Below the pieces are notes generated by a model. The model was not told the origin of the DNA and ran no database searches. It was given only the letters and a program-made list of their open reading frames with translations. 64,000 nt of DNA from Nocardioides soli (GTDB lineage Bacteria; Actinomycetota; Actinomycetes; Propionibacteriales; Nocardioidaceae): positions 62,501-126,500 of the forward strand of contig NZ_JACHWR010000003.1 of NCBI RefSeq assembly GCF_014191495.1, written 5' to 3'. Every line of letters begins with the position of its first letter. Position 1 is the stretch's first letter. This document shows, one piece after another, positions 47,327 to 56,718 of this stretch. A program made the position numbers and the translations under genes.

Positions 47327-48234
47327 TGGGCGCGGGACACAGCCACGGCGGCTCCGGGCACGCCGGCGGCCGGCACCGCTGGCGCCTGGCCACGGCGTTC
47401 GGCATGGTCGGCGCGTTCTTCGTCGTCGAGCTCGTCTTCGGACTGCTGTCCGGCTCGCTCGCGCTGATCTCGGACGCGGGCCACATGGCCGCCGACGTCG
47501 TCGCGCTCGGCGCCGCGCTGGCCGCGACCCGCATCGCCACCCGCCCGGACCGCACCGGGCTGCGCACCTACGGCTCCTACCGGGCCGAGATCTTCGCCTC
47601 CGGCCTCACCGTCCTGATCATGCTGGGCGTCTCCGTCTACGTCGTCGTCGAGGCGCTGCGCCGCGTGGGGGAGCGGGTCGACGTCGAGGCCGGCCCGATG
47701 CTCGTCGTCGGTGCGCTGGGCCTGCTCATCAACGTCGCCTCGATCATGCTGCTGCGCGGCGGCTCGAAGGAGTCGCTCAACGTCAAGGGCGCCTACTACG
47801 AGGTGATCGCCGACGCCGCCGGCAGCGTCGGCGTCATCGCCGCCGGCCTCCTCGTCACGACCACGGGGCAGACCTGGTGGGACACCGCCGTCGCCCTGGC
47901 CATCGGCGCCTTCGTCGCCGTCCGCGCGGTCATCCTCGGCCGTGAGGTCCTGCACGTCCTGGGCCAGCACGTCCCCGCCGGCATGGACGTCGACGACATC
48001 GTCGGCGACCTCGCCGCCGTCCCCGGCGTCGTCGACGTCCACGACCTCCACGTCTGGACCCTCACCTCCGGCATGAACGTCGCCACCGCCCACCTCGTCG
48101 TCGCCGCTGACGCGAACCCGCAGGCCGTGCTCGACCGCGCTCGCGACGTGATGCGCGACAACCACCACCTCGAGCACGCGACCCTCCAGGTCGAGGCCCG
48201 ACCGACCAAGGAGTGCACCGAGAGCACCTGGTGA
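47326..48234 (+). CDS. cation diffusion facilitator exporter
   Basis: 302 aa, six membrane segments and a cytoplasmic C-terminal domain. His-rich N-terminus (GHSHGGSGHAGGRH). Helix 2 has SDAGHMAAD (His and Asp metal ligands). Helix 5 has YYEVIADAAGS, with Glu where ZitB/CzcD has His in HxxxD, so selectivity may differ from a Zn exporter. Proton antiport of Zn, Cd or a related ion is expected. Controlled by the CmtR-like protein upstream. Confidence 0.92.
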   Translation: MGAGHSHGGSGHAGGRHRWRLATAFGMVGAFFVVELVFGLLSGSLALISDAGHMAADVVALGAALAATRIATRPDRTGLRTYGSYRAEIFASGLTVLIMLGVSVYVVVEALRRVGERVDVEAGPMLVVGALGLLINVASIMLLRGGSKESLNVKGAYYEVIADAAGSVGVIAAGLLVTTTGQTWWDTAVALAIGAFVAVRAVILGREVLHVLGQHVPAGMDVDDIVGDLAAVPGVVDVHDLHVWTLTSGMNVATAHLVVAADANPQAVLDRARDVMRDNHHLEHATLQVEARPTKECTESTW

Positions 48235-48304
48235 CCGGGTCGGTGTAGCGCGACTGGGCCGGGAGCCCCGCACCGATAGGCTGTTCGTCGGGGGGTAGCG
48301 CGCC

Positions 48305-49249
48305 GTGGACTTCAGACAGCTCGAGTACTTCCGGGTCGTCGTCGATGCCGGGTCGGTCTCCCGGGCCGCCAAGCGGCTCCACCTCACGCAACCGCCGGTC
48401 AGCATCGCGATCTCGAAGCTGGAGAAGGAGCTCGGCGTCCGGCTCCTGGAGCGCACGGCGAAGGGCGTGGTGCCGACCGCCGCGGGTCTCTACCTGCTCG
48501 CGGAGGGCGGCCAGCTCCTCGCCGACCGCGACCGGCTGGTGCGCCAGCTCGCGCTCATGGGCGACGGTGCGGTCGGGGAGCTGCGGGTCGGCGTGGAGCC
48601 GATGGTGGTCAACGAGCTGATCGCGGAGGTCGTCGGAGCCTTCGTGGACTCGGCTCCCGGTGCGCACGTCAGCCTCACCGATGCCGCTCCCGACGCCCTG
48701 CTCCACGGCGTCCGGACGGGCGAGCTGGACCTGGCGTGCGTGCCGTTCGGCCCGAACCAGTTCGCCGACTTCGTCACCGAATTCTGCGACTACGAGCTGC
48801 TGGGCCGGATCCCGGTGCAGCTGGCCGTCCCTGCCGGCCGCCGGCGCGAGCAGCACGAGGGTGCCCGGGGCTGGGGACGGTGGGTGGTGCCCTACCGCCT
48901 GTCGGCCTTCAACGGCTTCCCGGAGGCCATCGAAGGGGCGCTCCGTGACGACCCGACCTTCGAGACGATCGAGGTGTCGACCCCGCAGACCTCGGTCGGC
49001 TTCGTCGCCGCCGGGCTTGGCGTCGCGCTGGTCACCGAGCGGATGGTGAAGGGCAACCCCGAGGTGGCCGCGCTCTGGGCTCCGGACTGGGTGCCCGACA
49101 TGGGCGTCTCGGTGCTGTGGCGGCGAGGGGGCGAGGTGACGCCGTTGATGGCTCGGTGGCTCGACGCCAGCCGCGCCGTCGCCCGTGATCGCCTGGTGAG
49201 GGTCGAGCCATATACCTCCGTGAATACCCCTGGTGACGATCCCGTATAG
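48305..49249 (+). CDS. LysR-family transcriptional regulator
   Basis: 314 aa, GTG start. N-terminal helix-turn-helix (1-60, MDFRQLEYFRVVVDAGSVSRAAKRLHLTQPPVS). Periplasmic-binding-like ligand domain from about 90. Same strand as, and 260 bp upstream of, the catabolic operon, which it probably activates in response to the aromatic substrate or an intermediate (inference). Confidence 0.9.
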   Translation: MDFRQLEYFRVVVDAGSVSRAAKRLHLTQPPVSIAISKLEKELGVRLLERTAKGVVPTAAGLYLLAEGGQLLADRDRLVRQLALMGDGAVGELRVGVEPMVVNELIAEVVGAFVDSAPGAHVSLTDAAPDALLHGVRTGELDLACVPFGPNQFADFVTEFCDYELLGRIPVQLAVPAGRRREQHEGARGWGRWVVPYRLSAFNGFPEAIEGALRDDPTFETIEVSTPQTSVGFVAAGLGVALVTERMVKGNPEVAALWAPDWVPDMGVSVLWRRGGEVTPLMARWLDASRAVARDRLVRVEPYTSVNTPGDDPV

Positions 49250-49508
49250 GACTCGATCTGACCTGGCAACCCTAATCTCACGATATGGACGAGTTTTCTT
49301 GGGCTTTTCGGAGATGAGGAGGCGCCCGGGACGATCGAACGCGCCGGCCCCGCAAGATCGGCGTTTGCGCAGGTCAGCGCGCTAGGCGGCGGCCGAGTGG
49401 CCTGGGTCACGCGCCGGCCTGACGGGCCGGGCGGCGGCGGATCGCGGCGTTGTCAACCCCTCCGCTCCTCTTTCTTGTCGAGCGCGGCCGTTGTCAGGAT
49501 CCCCGGCC
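49250..49508 (+). promoter_or_regulatory. promoter region of catabolic operon
   Basis: 259 bp without a gene. An AT-richer stretch at 49265-49318 interrupts the high GC. The 7-mer GTTGTCA occurs at 49449-49455 and 49490-49496; TTGTCA at 49450 could be a -35. No clear LysR palindrome could be assigned. Confidence 0.4.
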
Positions 49509-51071
49509 ATGAGCGAGCTGCTGACCAAGGACGACACCATCGAGCCCGGGGCCGCCCTCGTCCCCTTCACCGGCGAGGAGTACCTCGCGAGCCTCGACGA
49601 CGGTCGCGAGGTGTGGATCTACGGCGAGCGCGTCACGAACGTCGCGGAGCACCCCGCCTTCCGCAACTCGGCGCGGATGATCGCCCGGATGTACGACGCC
49701 CTGCACGACCCGGCGCGCCAGGACATCCTGACCACGCCGACCGAGTGGGGCGGCTTCACCCATCGGTTCTTCCGCGCGGCGAACAGCGTCGACGAGCAGG
49801 TCGCGGCCCGCGACGCGATCGCGGAGTGGCAGCGGATCACCTGGGGCTGGATGGGCCGGTCGCCCGACTACAAGGGGTGCTTCCTCGGCACCCTCGGCGC
49901 CAACTTCGACTTCTACCGTGGCTACGAGGACAACGCGCTCGCCTGGTACCGCAAGGCGCAGGAGCGCACCTACTACATCAACCACGCCATCATGAACCCG
50001 CCGGTCGATCGGGCCATGGGCGCGGACGCGGGCAAGGACGTCTTCATGCGGGTGACGCGCGAGACCGCCGACGGCATCTACGTCTCCGGCGCGAAGGTGG
50101 TCGCCACCGGCTCCGCGCTCACCCACTTCACCTTCGTCGGCCACGTGGGTCAGGTCGCGATCCAGGACCCGGCGTACTCCCCGGTCTTCATCACGCCGAC
50201 CAACGCCCCCGGAGTGAAGCTGATCTGCCGCACCTCGAACGAGTACCGCGCCGCCGTGCTCGGCAGCCCCTTCGACTACCCACTCTCCAGCCGGGTCGAC
50301 GAGAATGACGCGATCCTGGTCTTCGACGAGGTGTTCGTCCCGTGGGAGAACGTCTTCATCCACAACGACCTCGAGCAGGCCAACCGCTACAACGTGCACT
50401 CGGGCTACCTCGAGCGGGCCTCCCTCCACGGCTGCACGCGGTTCGCCGTCAAGCTCGACTTCCTCGTCGGCCTGCTTTCGAAGGCCCTCGACGTGACCGG
50501 CGCCGGTGAGTTCCACGGCGTGAAGTCGCAGCTCGGCGAGGTGATCGCCTGGCGCAACACCTTCTGGGCGCTGTCCGACGCGATGGCCAAGAGCGGGGTC
50601 CCGTGGAAGAACGGGATGGTCCGCCCCGACCCACACTTCGCCGGCGCCTACCGGGTGATGAACCAGCTCGCCATGCCGAAGATCAAGAACATCATCGAGC
50701 AGGTGGTGGCCAGCGGGCTGATCTACCTCAACTCCCACTCCAGCGACTTCAAGGCGCCGGAGATCAGCGGCTACCTCGACACCTACCTGCGCGGCACCAA
50801 CGGCATCACCGCGGAGGAGCGGGTCAAGGTGATGAAGCTGCTCTGGGACTCGATCGGCACCGAGTTCGGCGCCCGACACGAGCTGTACGAGATCAACTAC
50901 ATCGGCAGCAACGACGTCACCCGCCAGACCAACCTGTTCGCCGCCCTCGGCACCGGGCTGCTGGAGGAGTGCCGGCAGTTCGCGCAGACCGCGATGGACG
51001 AGTACGACCTCGACGGGTGGACCGTCGACGACCTGGTCGGACCGGACGACGTCAGCGTCCTCGGTCGCTGA
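49509..51071 (+). CDS. HpaB-family flavin-dependent monooxygenase
   Basis: 520 aa, ATG with AGGAT upstream. 4-hydroxyphenylacetate 3-monooxygenase family, using reduced FAD from a separate reductase to ortho-hydroxylate a phenol or oxidise an N-heterocycle. Recognisable HpaB blocks: WGWMGRSPDYKGCFLG, YINHAIMNPPVDR, GAKVVATGSALTHFTFVGH, FDEVFVPWENVFIH, and YLRGTNGITAEERVKVMKLLWD near the C-terminus. The partner reductase is encoded at 56719. The exact substrate cannot be read from the sequence. Confidence 0.9.
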   Translation: MSELLTKDDTIEPGAALVPFTGEEYLASLDDGREVWIYGERVTNVAEHPAFRNSARMIARMYDALHDPARQDILTTPTEWGGFTHRFFRAANSVDEQVAARDAIAEWQRITWGWMGRSPDYKGCFLGTLGANFDFYRGYEDNALAWYRKAQERTYYINHAIMNPPVDRAMGADAGKDVFMRVTRETADGIYVSGAKVVATGSALTHFTFVGHVGQVAIQDPAYSPVFITPTNAPGVKLICRTSNEYRAAVLGSPFDYPLSSRVDENDAILVFDEVFVPWENVFIHNDLEQANRYNVHSGYLERASLHGCTRFAVKLDFLVGLLSKALDVTGAGEFHGVKSQLGEVIAWRNTFWALSDAMAKSGVPWKNGMVRPDPHFAGAYRVMNQLAMPKIKNIIEQVVASGLIYLNSHSSDFKAPEISGYLDTYLRGTNGITAEERVKVMKLLWDSIGTEFGARHELYEINYIGSNDVTRQTNLFAALGTGLLEECRQFAQTAMDEYDLDGWTVDDLVGPDDVSVLGR

Positions 51072-51094
51072 CGAGGCGCCGAGGAGAGACAGCC

Positions 51095-52030
51095 ATGGCG
51101 ACCGCAGTCGACTGCGCCCAGGTCACCTACGAGATCCCGGATCTGGAGCTCCAGAAGAGGTTCCTCACGGCGTTCGGGATGACGCCGGCGGAGGGTGGCG
51201 ACGAGCAGACCCTCTACATGCGAGGGACGGGCACCCAGCACCACATCCACGTCAGCCGCAAGGCACCCCGGCAGCGCTTCGTCGGGGCGTCGATCGAGAT
51301 GGCCACCCGCGAGGACCTCGACGAGCTGGCCGCCCTGTCCGGCTCCTCGCCCGTCGGGGAGTCGACCGAGCCCGGCGGCGGCCTCGAGGTCGTGATGCAC
51401 ACCCCCGACGGGATCGAGATCAAGGCGATCTGGGGGAGGACGAAGGCCGAGCCGCTCGCGGACCGCGAGCCGTTCCGGTTCAACAACCTCACGGACAAGC
51501 CGCGGGTCCACGAGTCGGTGCGGATCGAGACCGCGCCGTGCACCATCGCCCGGCTGGGGCACTTCGTGCTCCATGTCAGCGACCACGACGCGACCGTCGC
51601 CTGGCTGATGGAGCGCTTCAACTTCCTGCCGTCCGACTACATGGTCCCGGCGGGCACCGACGACCCGCCGTACGGCACGTTCCTGCGGCTCGACCTCGGC
51701 GACCAGCTGGTCGACCACCACTTCCTGCTGGTGCTGCAGTCCGACTGGGTCGGCGTCCACCACAGCGCGTTCGAGGTGCTCGACCTCGACGCGGTGATGT
51801 CGGCGCACGACTACCTGCTTGAGGCGGGGTTCACGCTCGACGTCGGCGTCGGCCGGCACCGGCTCGGCAGCCAGGTCTTCGACTACTGGAAGGACCCGCA
51901 CGGGTTCCGGATCGAGCACTACACCGACGGCGACGTGGTCGATGCCAGCCACCGGCCGACGTCGTTCAACGGCACCGCCAGCGAGACCACGCAGTGGGGC
52001 AACCGGCCGCCGCTGGAGTTCTTCCAGTGA
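51095..52030 (+). CDS. extradiol ring-cleavage dioxygenase (VOC, type I)
   Basis: 311 aa, two VOC modules. The C-terminal module carries the Fe(II) ligands: His156 in RLGHFVLHVSD, His222/223 in GVHHSAFEVLD, and Glu274 in GFRIEHYTDGD; Tyr in EHYTDGD also fits. It would cleave the catechol-type product of the HpaB enzyme next to the hydroxyls. 23 bp behind hpaB with a GAGGAG site. Overlaps the next gene by GTGA. Confidence 0.9.
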   Translation: MATAVDCAQVTYEIPDLELQKRFLTAFGMTPAEGGDEQTLYMRGTGTQHHIHVSRKAPRQRFVGASIEMATREDLDELAALSGSSPVGESTEPGGGLEVVMHTPDGIEIKAIWGRTKAEPLADREPFRFNNLTDKPRVHESVRIETAPCTIARLGHFVLHVSDHDATVAWLMERFNFLPSDYMVPAGTDDPPYGTFLRLDLGDQLVDHHFLLVLQSDWVGVHHSAFEVLDLDAVMSAHDYLLEAGFTLDVGVGRHRLGSQVFDYWKDPHGFRIEHYTDGDVVDASHRPTSFNGTASETTQWGNRPPLEFFQ

Positions 52031-52761
52031 GCCCGGCGGAGGAGGCGGCCCTCGAGCAGCTCCGCCAGGTCGGCACCGCGAACGTCGCCAACGCCCTCTA
52101 CACGCGCGGATTCCGCAACGTCGTGCTGCACGGCGTCGTCCCCCTGGGCACGGACCAGGAGCAGCTCGTCGGGCCGGCGTACACGCTCCGGTTCATCCCC
52201 GCCCGGGAGGACCTGGACTCGCTGGACGAGTACGCCGAGGACTCCAACCTCCACCGGCGCGCCATCGAGGAGGCGCCGCCCGGCTCGGTGCTGGTGATCG
52301 ACGCCTTCGGCTCGACCCGGGCGTCGTCGATGGGGGACATGATGGCGACCCGCCTGCGCCAGCGTGGCGTGGCGGGCGTCGTCACCGACGGTGGGTACCG
52401 CGACGCCACGGGGATCGCGGCCACCGGCCTGCCCTGCTACCAGACGGGTGGCGCGCCGCCGGCGACGCCGATCGCCCTGCACCCGATCGCGCTCGACGAG
52501 CCGGTGGGCTGCGCGGGCGTCGCGGTCTATCCGGGCGACATCGTCGTGGGCGACCGCGACGGGGTCGTCGTGGTCCCGCGCCACCTCGTGGTCGAGGTCG
52601 CCCAGGCGGCGTACGACGCCCACCAGTACGAGCAGTTCGCCGAGCTGCAGATCGGGGCCGGCCGACCCATCTTCGGCCTGTTCCCGGCCACCCCCGAGAG
52701 CCGGACCGAGTACGACGCGTGGGTGGCCGCCGGCCGCCCGCACCCGGAGGAGAGCGCATGA
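52027..52761 (+). CDS. RraA-like / HMG-CHA aldolase family protein
   Basis: 244 aa, GTG overlapping the dioxygenase stop. RraA fold with STRASSMGDMMATRLRQRGVAGVVTDGGYRDATG, the segment that binds metal and oxaloacetate-type substrates in 4-carboxy-4-hydroxy-2-oxoadipate aldolases; in true RNase E inhibitors this region differs. In a ring-cleavage operon an aldolase or oxaloacetate decarboxylase role is more likely than RNA regulation. Confidence 0.8.
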   Translation: MSPAEEAALEQLRQVGTANVANALYTRGFRNVVLHGVVPLGTDQEQLVGPAYTLRFIPAREDLDSLDEYAEDSNLHRRAIEEAPPGSVLVIDAFGSTRASSMGDMMATRLRQRGVAGVVTDGGYRDATGIAATGLPCYQTGGAPPATPIALHPIALDEPVGCAGVAVYPGDIVVGDRDGVVVVPRHLVVEVAQAAYDAHQYEQFAELQIGAGRPIFGLFPATPESRTEYDAWVAAGRPHPEESA

Positions 52762-53189
52762 CCGACGTCACCGAAGCGAGCCTGAAGTCCCTCGAGCTGC
52801 TGGTGCACGCCACCGACCTCGACGAGGACCAGTGGATCGACTACCCGGAGTACGGCTTCCGCCAGTACTTCCTGTTCAAGAACGAGGAGACCGGTGCAAG
52901 CATCGCGCTTCTCGAGTACGAGCCGGGTGGCCGGATCCCCACCAAGCACACACACGCCTCGAACCAGTTCATGTACTGCCTCGAGGGCGACTACGAGTAC
53001 ACCGACTCCGGCAAGCGGCTGGGGCCCGGCTCCTTCTACATGAACCCCAAGGACCACCCGCACGGTCCGACGCTCGCCCACGAGCGCAGCGTGCTGATCG
53101 AGATCTACGACGGGCCGCACTACTACGAGAAGCCCGAGTACCACACCGACGAGACGATCGGCGACTTCCTCGCCAAGGACCCGGCATGA
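52758..53189 (+). CDS. cupin-domain protein
   Basis: 143 aa, ATGA overlap. Single cupin barrel with metal-ligand pattern TKHTHASNQFMYCLEGDYEY and later PKDHPHGPTL, similar to ChrR/2,4'-dihydroxyacetophenone dioxygenase-like cupins. Could be a second dioxygenase or an isomerase in the pathway; not decidable from sequence. Confidence 0.8.
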   Translation: MTDVTEASLKSLELLVHATDLDEDQWIDYPEYGFRQYFLFKNEETGASIALLEYEPGGRIPTKHTHASNQFMYCLEGDYEYTDSGKRLGPGSFYMNPKDHPHGPTLAHERSVLIEIYDGPHYYEKPEYHTDETIGDFLAKDPA

Positions 53190-54754
53190 CCGCCACGAAC
53201 GGGAGCACGCAGATGACCGACCAGAGGTTCGACCCGGCCGAGGCGCTCGCCTCCTTCGGCCTGGACCGGGTGCTCTCCGGGACCTACTCCGCCGCGACGG
53301 GCTGGGGCCCGGTCGAGGGCCGCGACGTGATCGACGCCCAGAACCCGGCCGACGGCACGACCGTCGCCCGGGTCGCCGGCTCCACCGGCGCCGACTACCA
53401 GGAGATCCTCGCCGGCGCGACCAGCGCCCAGGAGCGGTGGCGCAACGTGCCGGCGCCCCGGCGCGGCGAGTTCGTGCGCCGGATCGGTCAGCTGATCGAG
53501 GAGAACATCGACGCGCTCGCGGCGATCGTCTGCCTGGACACCGGCAAGTCGGTGATGGAGGCGAAGGGCGAGCTCAAGGAGTCGATCGACATGTCCGTCC
53601 TGGCCGCCGGCCAGGCACGGATGCTCTACGGGTTCACGCAGCAGTCGCAGCGGCCCGACCACCGGATGTACGACCAGTGGCTGCCGCTCGGCGTCGTGGG
53701 CATCATCAGCGCCTACAACTTCCCCGCGGCCGTGTGGGCCCAGAACGGGTTCCTGTCGGCGATCGCCGGCAACACCGTGGTGTGGAAGCCGAGCCCGAAG
53801 GTGCCGCTGACCGCGATCGCCCTGCAGCAGCTGGTGAACCGCGCGGCCGAGGAGCTCGGCCACCACGGAGTCTTCTCCCTCTACCTGCCCGCGGACGACG
53901 CCGATGCGGAGCTGATGGTCGCCGACCCGAGGGTCGCGATGATCTCCTTCACCGGCTCGACCGGGGTCGGGAAGAAGGTCGCCGCCATCGTGGGGTCCAC
54001 CCTGGGGCGCCGCTACCAGCTGGAGTGCTCGGGCAACAACGGCTGCATCGTCGACGAGACCGCCGACCTGGACCTGGCCGCGAAGGCACTCACCTTCGGT
54101 GTCGTCGGCACCACCGGCCAGCGCTGCACCAGCACCCGGCGGGTGATCGCGCACGTCGACGTCGTCGACGCGCTCGTCGAGAGGATGAAGCAGGCCTTCG
54201 ACCAGATCGCGATCGGCGACCCGCGCGACCCCGGCACCGTGGTCGGCCCCCTCATCGACGCTGCTGCGGTCGACCAGTACCGCGACGTACTGGAGCGTGC
54301 GACGGCGCAGGGCGCGACCGTGGCGTACGGCGGGCGGGTACTCGACCGCCCCGGCCTCTTCGTGGAGCCGGCGATCGTCACCGACGTCAAGCCGGACTTC
54401 GAGATCGCCCAGGAGGAGACGTTCGCGCCGATCGTGTCGGTGCTGACCTACCAGACCCTCGACGAGGCGATCCGGATCCACAACGACGTCGCCCAGGGGC
54501 TCGCCTCCGGCATGCACTCGACCAACCTCACGAACATCGAGACCTTCCTCTCCGCCCGCGGCAGCGACTGCGGGATCGTCCGGATCAACATGGGGACGAC
54601 CGGTGCCGACGTGGGGGCCGCCTTCGGCGGCGAGAAGGAGACCGGGGGAGGGCGGACCGCGGGCTCGGACGCCTGGAAGGGCTTCATGCGCCGCCAGTCG
54701 GTGTGCGTGAACTGGGGCGGAACCTCCGCCTGGGACCACCTGATCGAGCTGTGA
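53186..54754 (+). CDS. aldehyde dehydrogenase
   Basis: 522 aa, ATGA overlap. NAD(P)-dependent ALDH: YNFPAAVWAQNG, KPSPKVPLTA, FTGSTGVGKKV, Glu in LECSGNNG, catalytic Cys in GTTGQRCTSTRR, EETFAPIVSVL. The GQRCTSTRR form is characteristic of ALDH7 and related semialdehyde dehydrogenases. Expected to oxidise a ring-cleavage semialdehyde, for example a 2-hydroxy- or 2-aminomuconate semialdehyde. Confidence 0.92.
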   Translation: MTATNGSTQMTDQRFDPAEALASFGLDRVLSGTYSAATGWGPVEGRDVIDAQNPADGTTVARVAGSTGADYQEILAGATSAQERWRNVPAPRRGEFVRRIGQLIEENIDALAAIVCLDTGKSVMEAKGELKESIDMSVLAAGQARMLYGFTQQSQRPDHRMYDQWLPLGVVGIISAYNFPAAVWAQNGFLSAIAGNTVVWKPSPKVPLTAIALQQLVNRAAEELGHHGVFSLYLPADDADAELMVADPRVAMISFTGSTGVGKKVAAIVGSTLGRRYQLECSGNNGCIVDETADLDLAAKALTFGVVGTTGQRCTSTRRVIAHVDVVDALVERMKQAFDQIAIGDPRDPGTVVGPLIDAAAVDQYRDVLERATAQGATVAYGGRVLDRPGLFVEPAIVTDVKPDFEIAQEETFAPIVSVLTYQTLDEAIRIHNDVAQGLASGMHSTNLTNIETFLSARGSDCGIVRINMGTTGADVGAAFGGEKETGGGRTAGSDAWKGFMRRQSVCVNWGGTSAWDHLIEL

Positions 54755-54765
54755 GGAGCACTGTC

Positions 54766-55188
54766 GTGAACACGTTGAACCTGGTGAGCCAGAAGAAGCA
54801 GCGGATCCGGTCGGAGGCGGTGCGCGAGCCCGCCGACCGGCTGTGGTCGAACTGCTACCGCATCGGGGACCTGGTCCTCGTCTCCGGCATGACCGCCCGT
54901 GCCGACGACGGCGAGACCGTCGTCGGCGGCGAGTACGAGCAGGCGCGGGTGATCTTCACCAAGATCAAGAACCTGGTCGAGGCGGCCGGCGCGGTGATGG
55001 ACGACGTGGTCAAGATGACGATCTACGTCACCGACATCAGCCGCAACCGCGCCGTCTGGCAGGCCCGCGAGGAGTTCTTCACCGGTGACTTCCCGGCGTG
55101 CACCCTCGTCGAGGTCTCGGCCCTCGCGAAGCCCGAGATCCTCCTCGAGATCGAAGCCATCGCGGTCGCCGGCTGCAGCGCCGACTGA
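54766..55188 (+). CDS. RidA-family deaminase
   Basis: 140 aa, GTG start 11 bp after the ALDH. YjgF/YER057c/UK114 fold with VSGMTARADDGETVVGGEYEQARVIFTKI and VDDVVKMTIYVTDI-type sequence; the conserved Arg of RidA is expected in the SRNRAVW region. RidA proteins hydrolyse enamines and imines, and some act as 2-aminomuconate deaminases. Its presence suggests a nitrogen-containing intermediate. Confidence 0.87.
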   Translation: MNTLNLVSQKKQRIRSEAVREPADRLWSNCYRIGDLVLVSGMTARADDGETVVGGEYEQARVIFTKIKNLVEAAGAVMDDVVKMTIYVTDISRNRAVWQAREEFFTGDFPACTLVEVSALAKPEILLEIEAIAVAGCSAD

Positions 55189-55231
55189 CCCGCGTCGCCC
55201 CCACCCTCCGTCCGGACCTCAAGGAACGCCC

Positions 55232-56692
55232 ATGACAACTCTGAACAACCCCGACTCGTCTCGGTCGGTGGAGACCTCGCTGGCCGCGGCGGCGGAGGAC
55301 CACGCGCTGGTCAGCGTGCCGGCCGTGGACCGCCGCAGCGGCTTCCAGCTGGCCCTGTCGCCCGTCAGCGTCGCGACCGCCCTGGTCATCTTCGCGATCG
55401 CCGGCTTCACCGTGACCCTGGCCGGCTTCGTCTGGGGCCTGGTCGCCGGCGTCGCCGTCGGCGTACTCGGGTTCGCGCTCGGCAACCTGCTCGGGAACAT
55501 GGCCTACCGCACCGGCCTGTCCGGCACCGTGACGTCTCGGTTCTTCGGCTTCGGCCAACGTGGCTCCGCCGTCGGCTCCGTGGTGTTCGCGGTGATGATC
55601 CTCGGCTTCCTCGCCGTCGAGTCGGCGCTGCTCTACGAGGGCACGCTGCTGATGTTCGAGTGGGAGGACACCTGGGCCACGAAGATCGGGGTGTACGGCG
55701 TCCTGACCTTGCTGTGGATCGCCCTCGCGATCTTCGGCATCAAGCTCGCGCTGCGCGCCGGCGCGGCGATGATCGTCGTGACGCTCCTGGTGACGGCGTA
55801 CATGATCGTGCAGATCTACGTCGTCGACGGCGCCAGTGTCTCCGCGGTGTTCGGGTTCGACGGCGTCGTCCCGGGCGGCGGTTGGACCAAGTTCGAGACC
55901 GCCGTGTCGGTGATCGGCGCGACCGCCGGCACGATCGCGCTGGTCACCGCCGACTTCGCCCGCTACGCCCGCACCGACAAGGACGTCACCGTGCTCGCCG
56001 CGGCCGGGCCGCTGGTGCAGAACGTGGTGATGATCGTGCTCGGCTCGCTCGTCGTCATCGGCGGCATGCCCGAGGTGGTCGAGTACCTGATGGCGCGCGA
56101 CGCCGGGCTCACCCCGGAGGCGGCGGCCGCGGCCGGCAGCGGCCTGGTGATGGGCAACACCGGCGCGTTCTTCGTGATCTTCGCCGGCTGGGCCGGGTTC
56201 GTGACGATCTACGCCGCCCAGGCCAAGGCGCAGGCGATCAACGCCTACTCGGGGTCGCTGGCCCTGGTGAACCTCGTCGACTCCCTCTTCGGGAAGAAGC
56301 CCGGCCGCGCCGTGATGGTGGTCGTCGGCAACGTGATCGCGCTGCTCATGATCGCCGCCGGGATCCTCGACGAGTTCAACACGTACCTGTCCTACCTCGG
56401 TGCGATGACGCTGGCCATGGCCGGCGTGATGATCGCCGACTATTACGTCGTCCGTCGTGGCAGCGTCGACGGCAGCCACCGGATCGAGAAGTGGAACTGG
56501 GCGGGCGTGACCACCCTCGTCGTGGCCGCGGCGGTCGGCATCTGGCTGATGGAGGCGGAGATCGTCACCCTCGGCTTCCTGGTGTCGCTCGTGGTCGCGG
56601 TCGTCGGCTACCCGCTGCTGCGCTCGGTGCTTCCCGAGGGCACCGGCACCGGCTTCGTCGCCGAGGCCGAGGCGCTCGACGAAGCGCTCTGA
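55232..56692 (+). CDS. NCS1-family transporter (cytosine/purine/hydantoin permease)
   Basis: 486 aa, about 12 membrane segments. Start ATG 55232 with AAGGAACG upstream. LALSPVSVATALVIFAIAGF, GLSGTVTSRFFGFGQRGS, TADFARYARTDKDVTV and MIADYYVVRRG match the NCS1 pattern of nucleobase, allantoin and hydantoin importers. As the only transporter in the operon it probably imports the substrate, pointing to a nitrogen heterocycle or amino-aromatic compound (inference). Confidence 0.9.
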   Translation: MTTLNNPDSSRSVETSLAAAAEDHALVSVPAVDRRSGFQLALSPVSVATALVIFAIAGFTVTLAGFVWGLVAGVAVGVLGFALGNLLGNMAYRTGLSGTVTSRFFGFGQRGSAVGSVVFAVMILGFLAVESALLYEGTLLMFEWEDTWATKIGVYGVLTLLWIALAIFGIKLALRAGAAMIVVTLLVTAYMIVQIYVVDGASVSAVFGFDGVVPGGGWTKFETAVSVIGATAGTIALVTADFARYARTDKDVTVLAAAGPLVQNVVMIVLGSLVVIGGMPEVVEYLMARDAGLTPEAAAAAGSGLVMGNTGAFFVIFAGWAGFVTIYAAQAKAQAINAYSGSLALVNLVDSLFGKKPGRAVMVVVGNVIALLMIAAGILDEFNTYLSYLGAMTLAMAGVMIADYYVVRRGSVDGSHRIEKWNWAGVTTLVVAAAVGIWLMEAEIVTLGFLVSLVVAVVGYPLLRSVLPEGTGTGFVAEAEALDEAL

Positions 56693-56718
56693 CCGCCCAC
56701 GTGAAGAGGAGAACCCGG

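Noticed and set aside
52027..52761. Annotation as RNase E inhibitor RraA
   Set aside because: The fold matches, but operon context favours an aldolase/decarboxylase role, and RraA-type names are often misapplied to this group.
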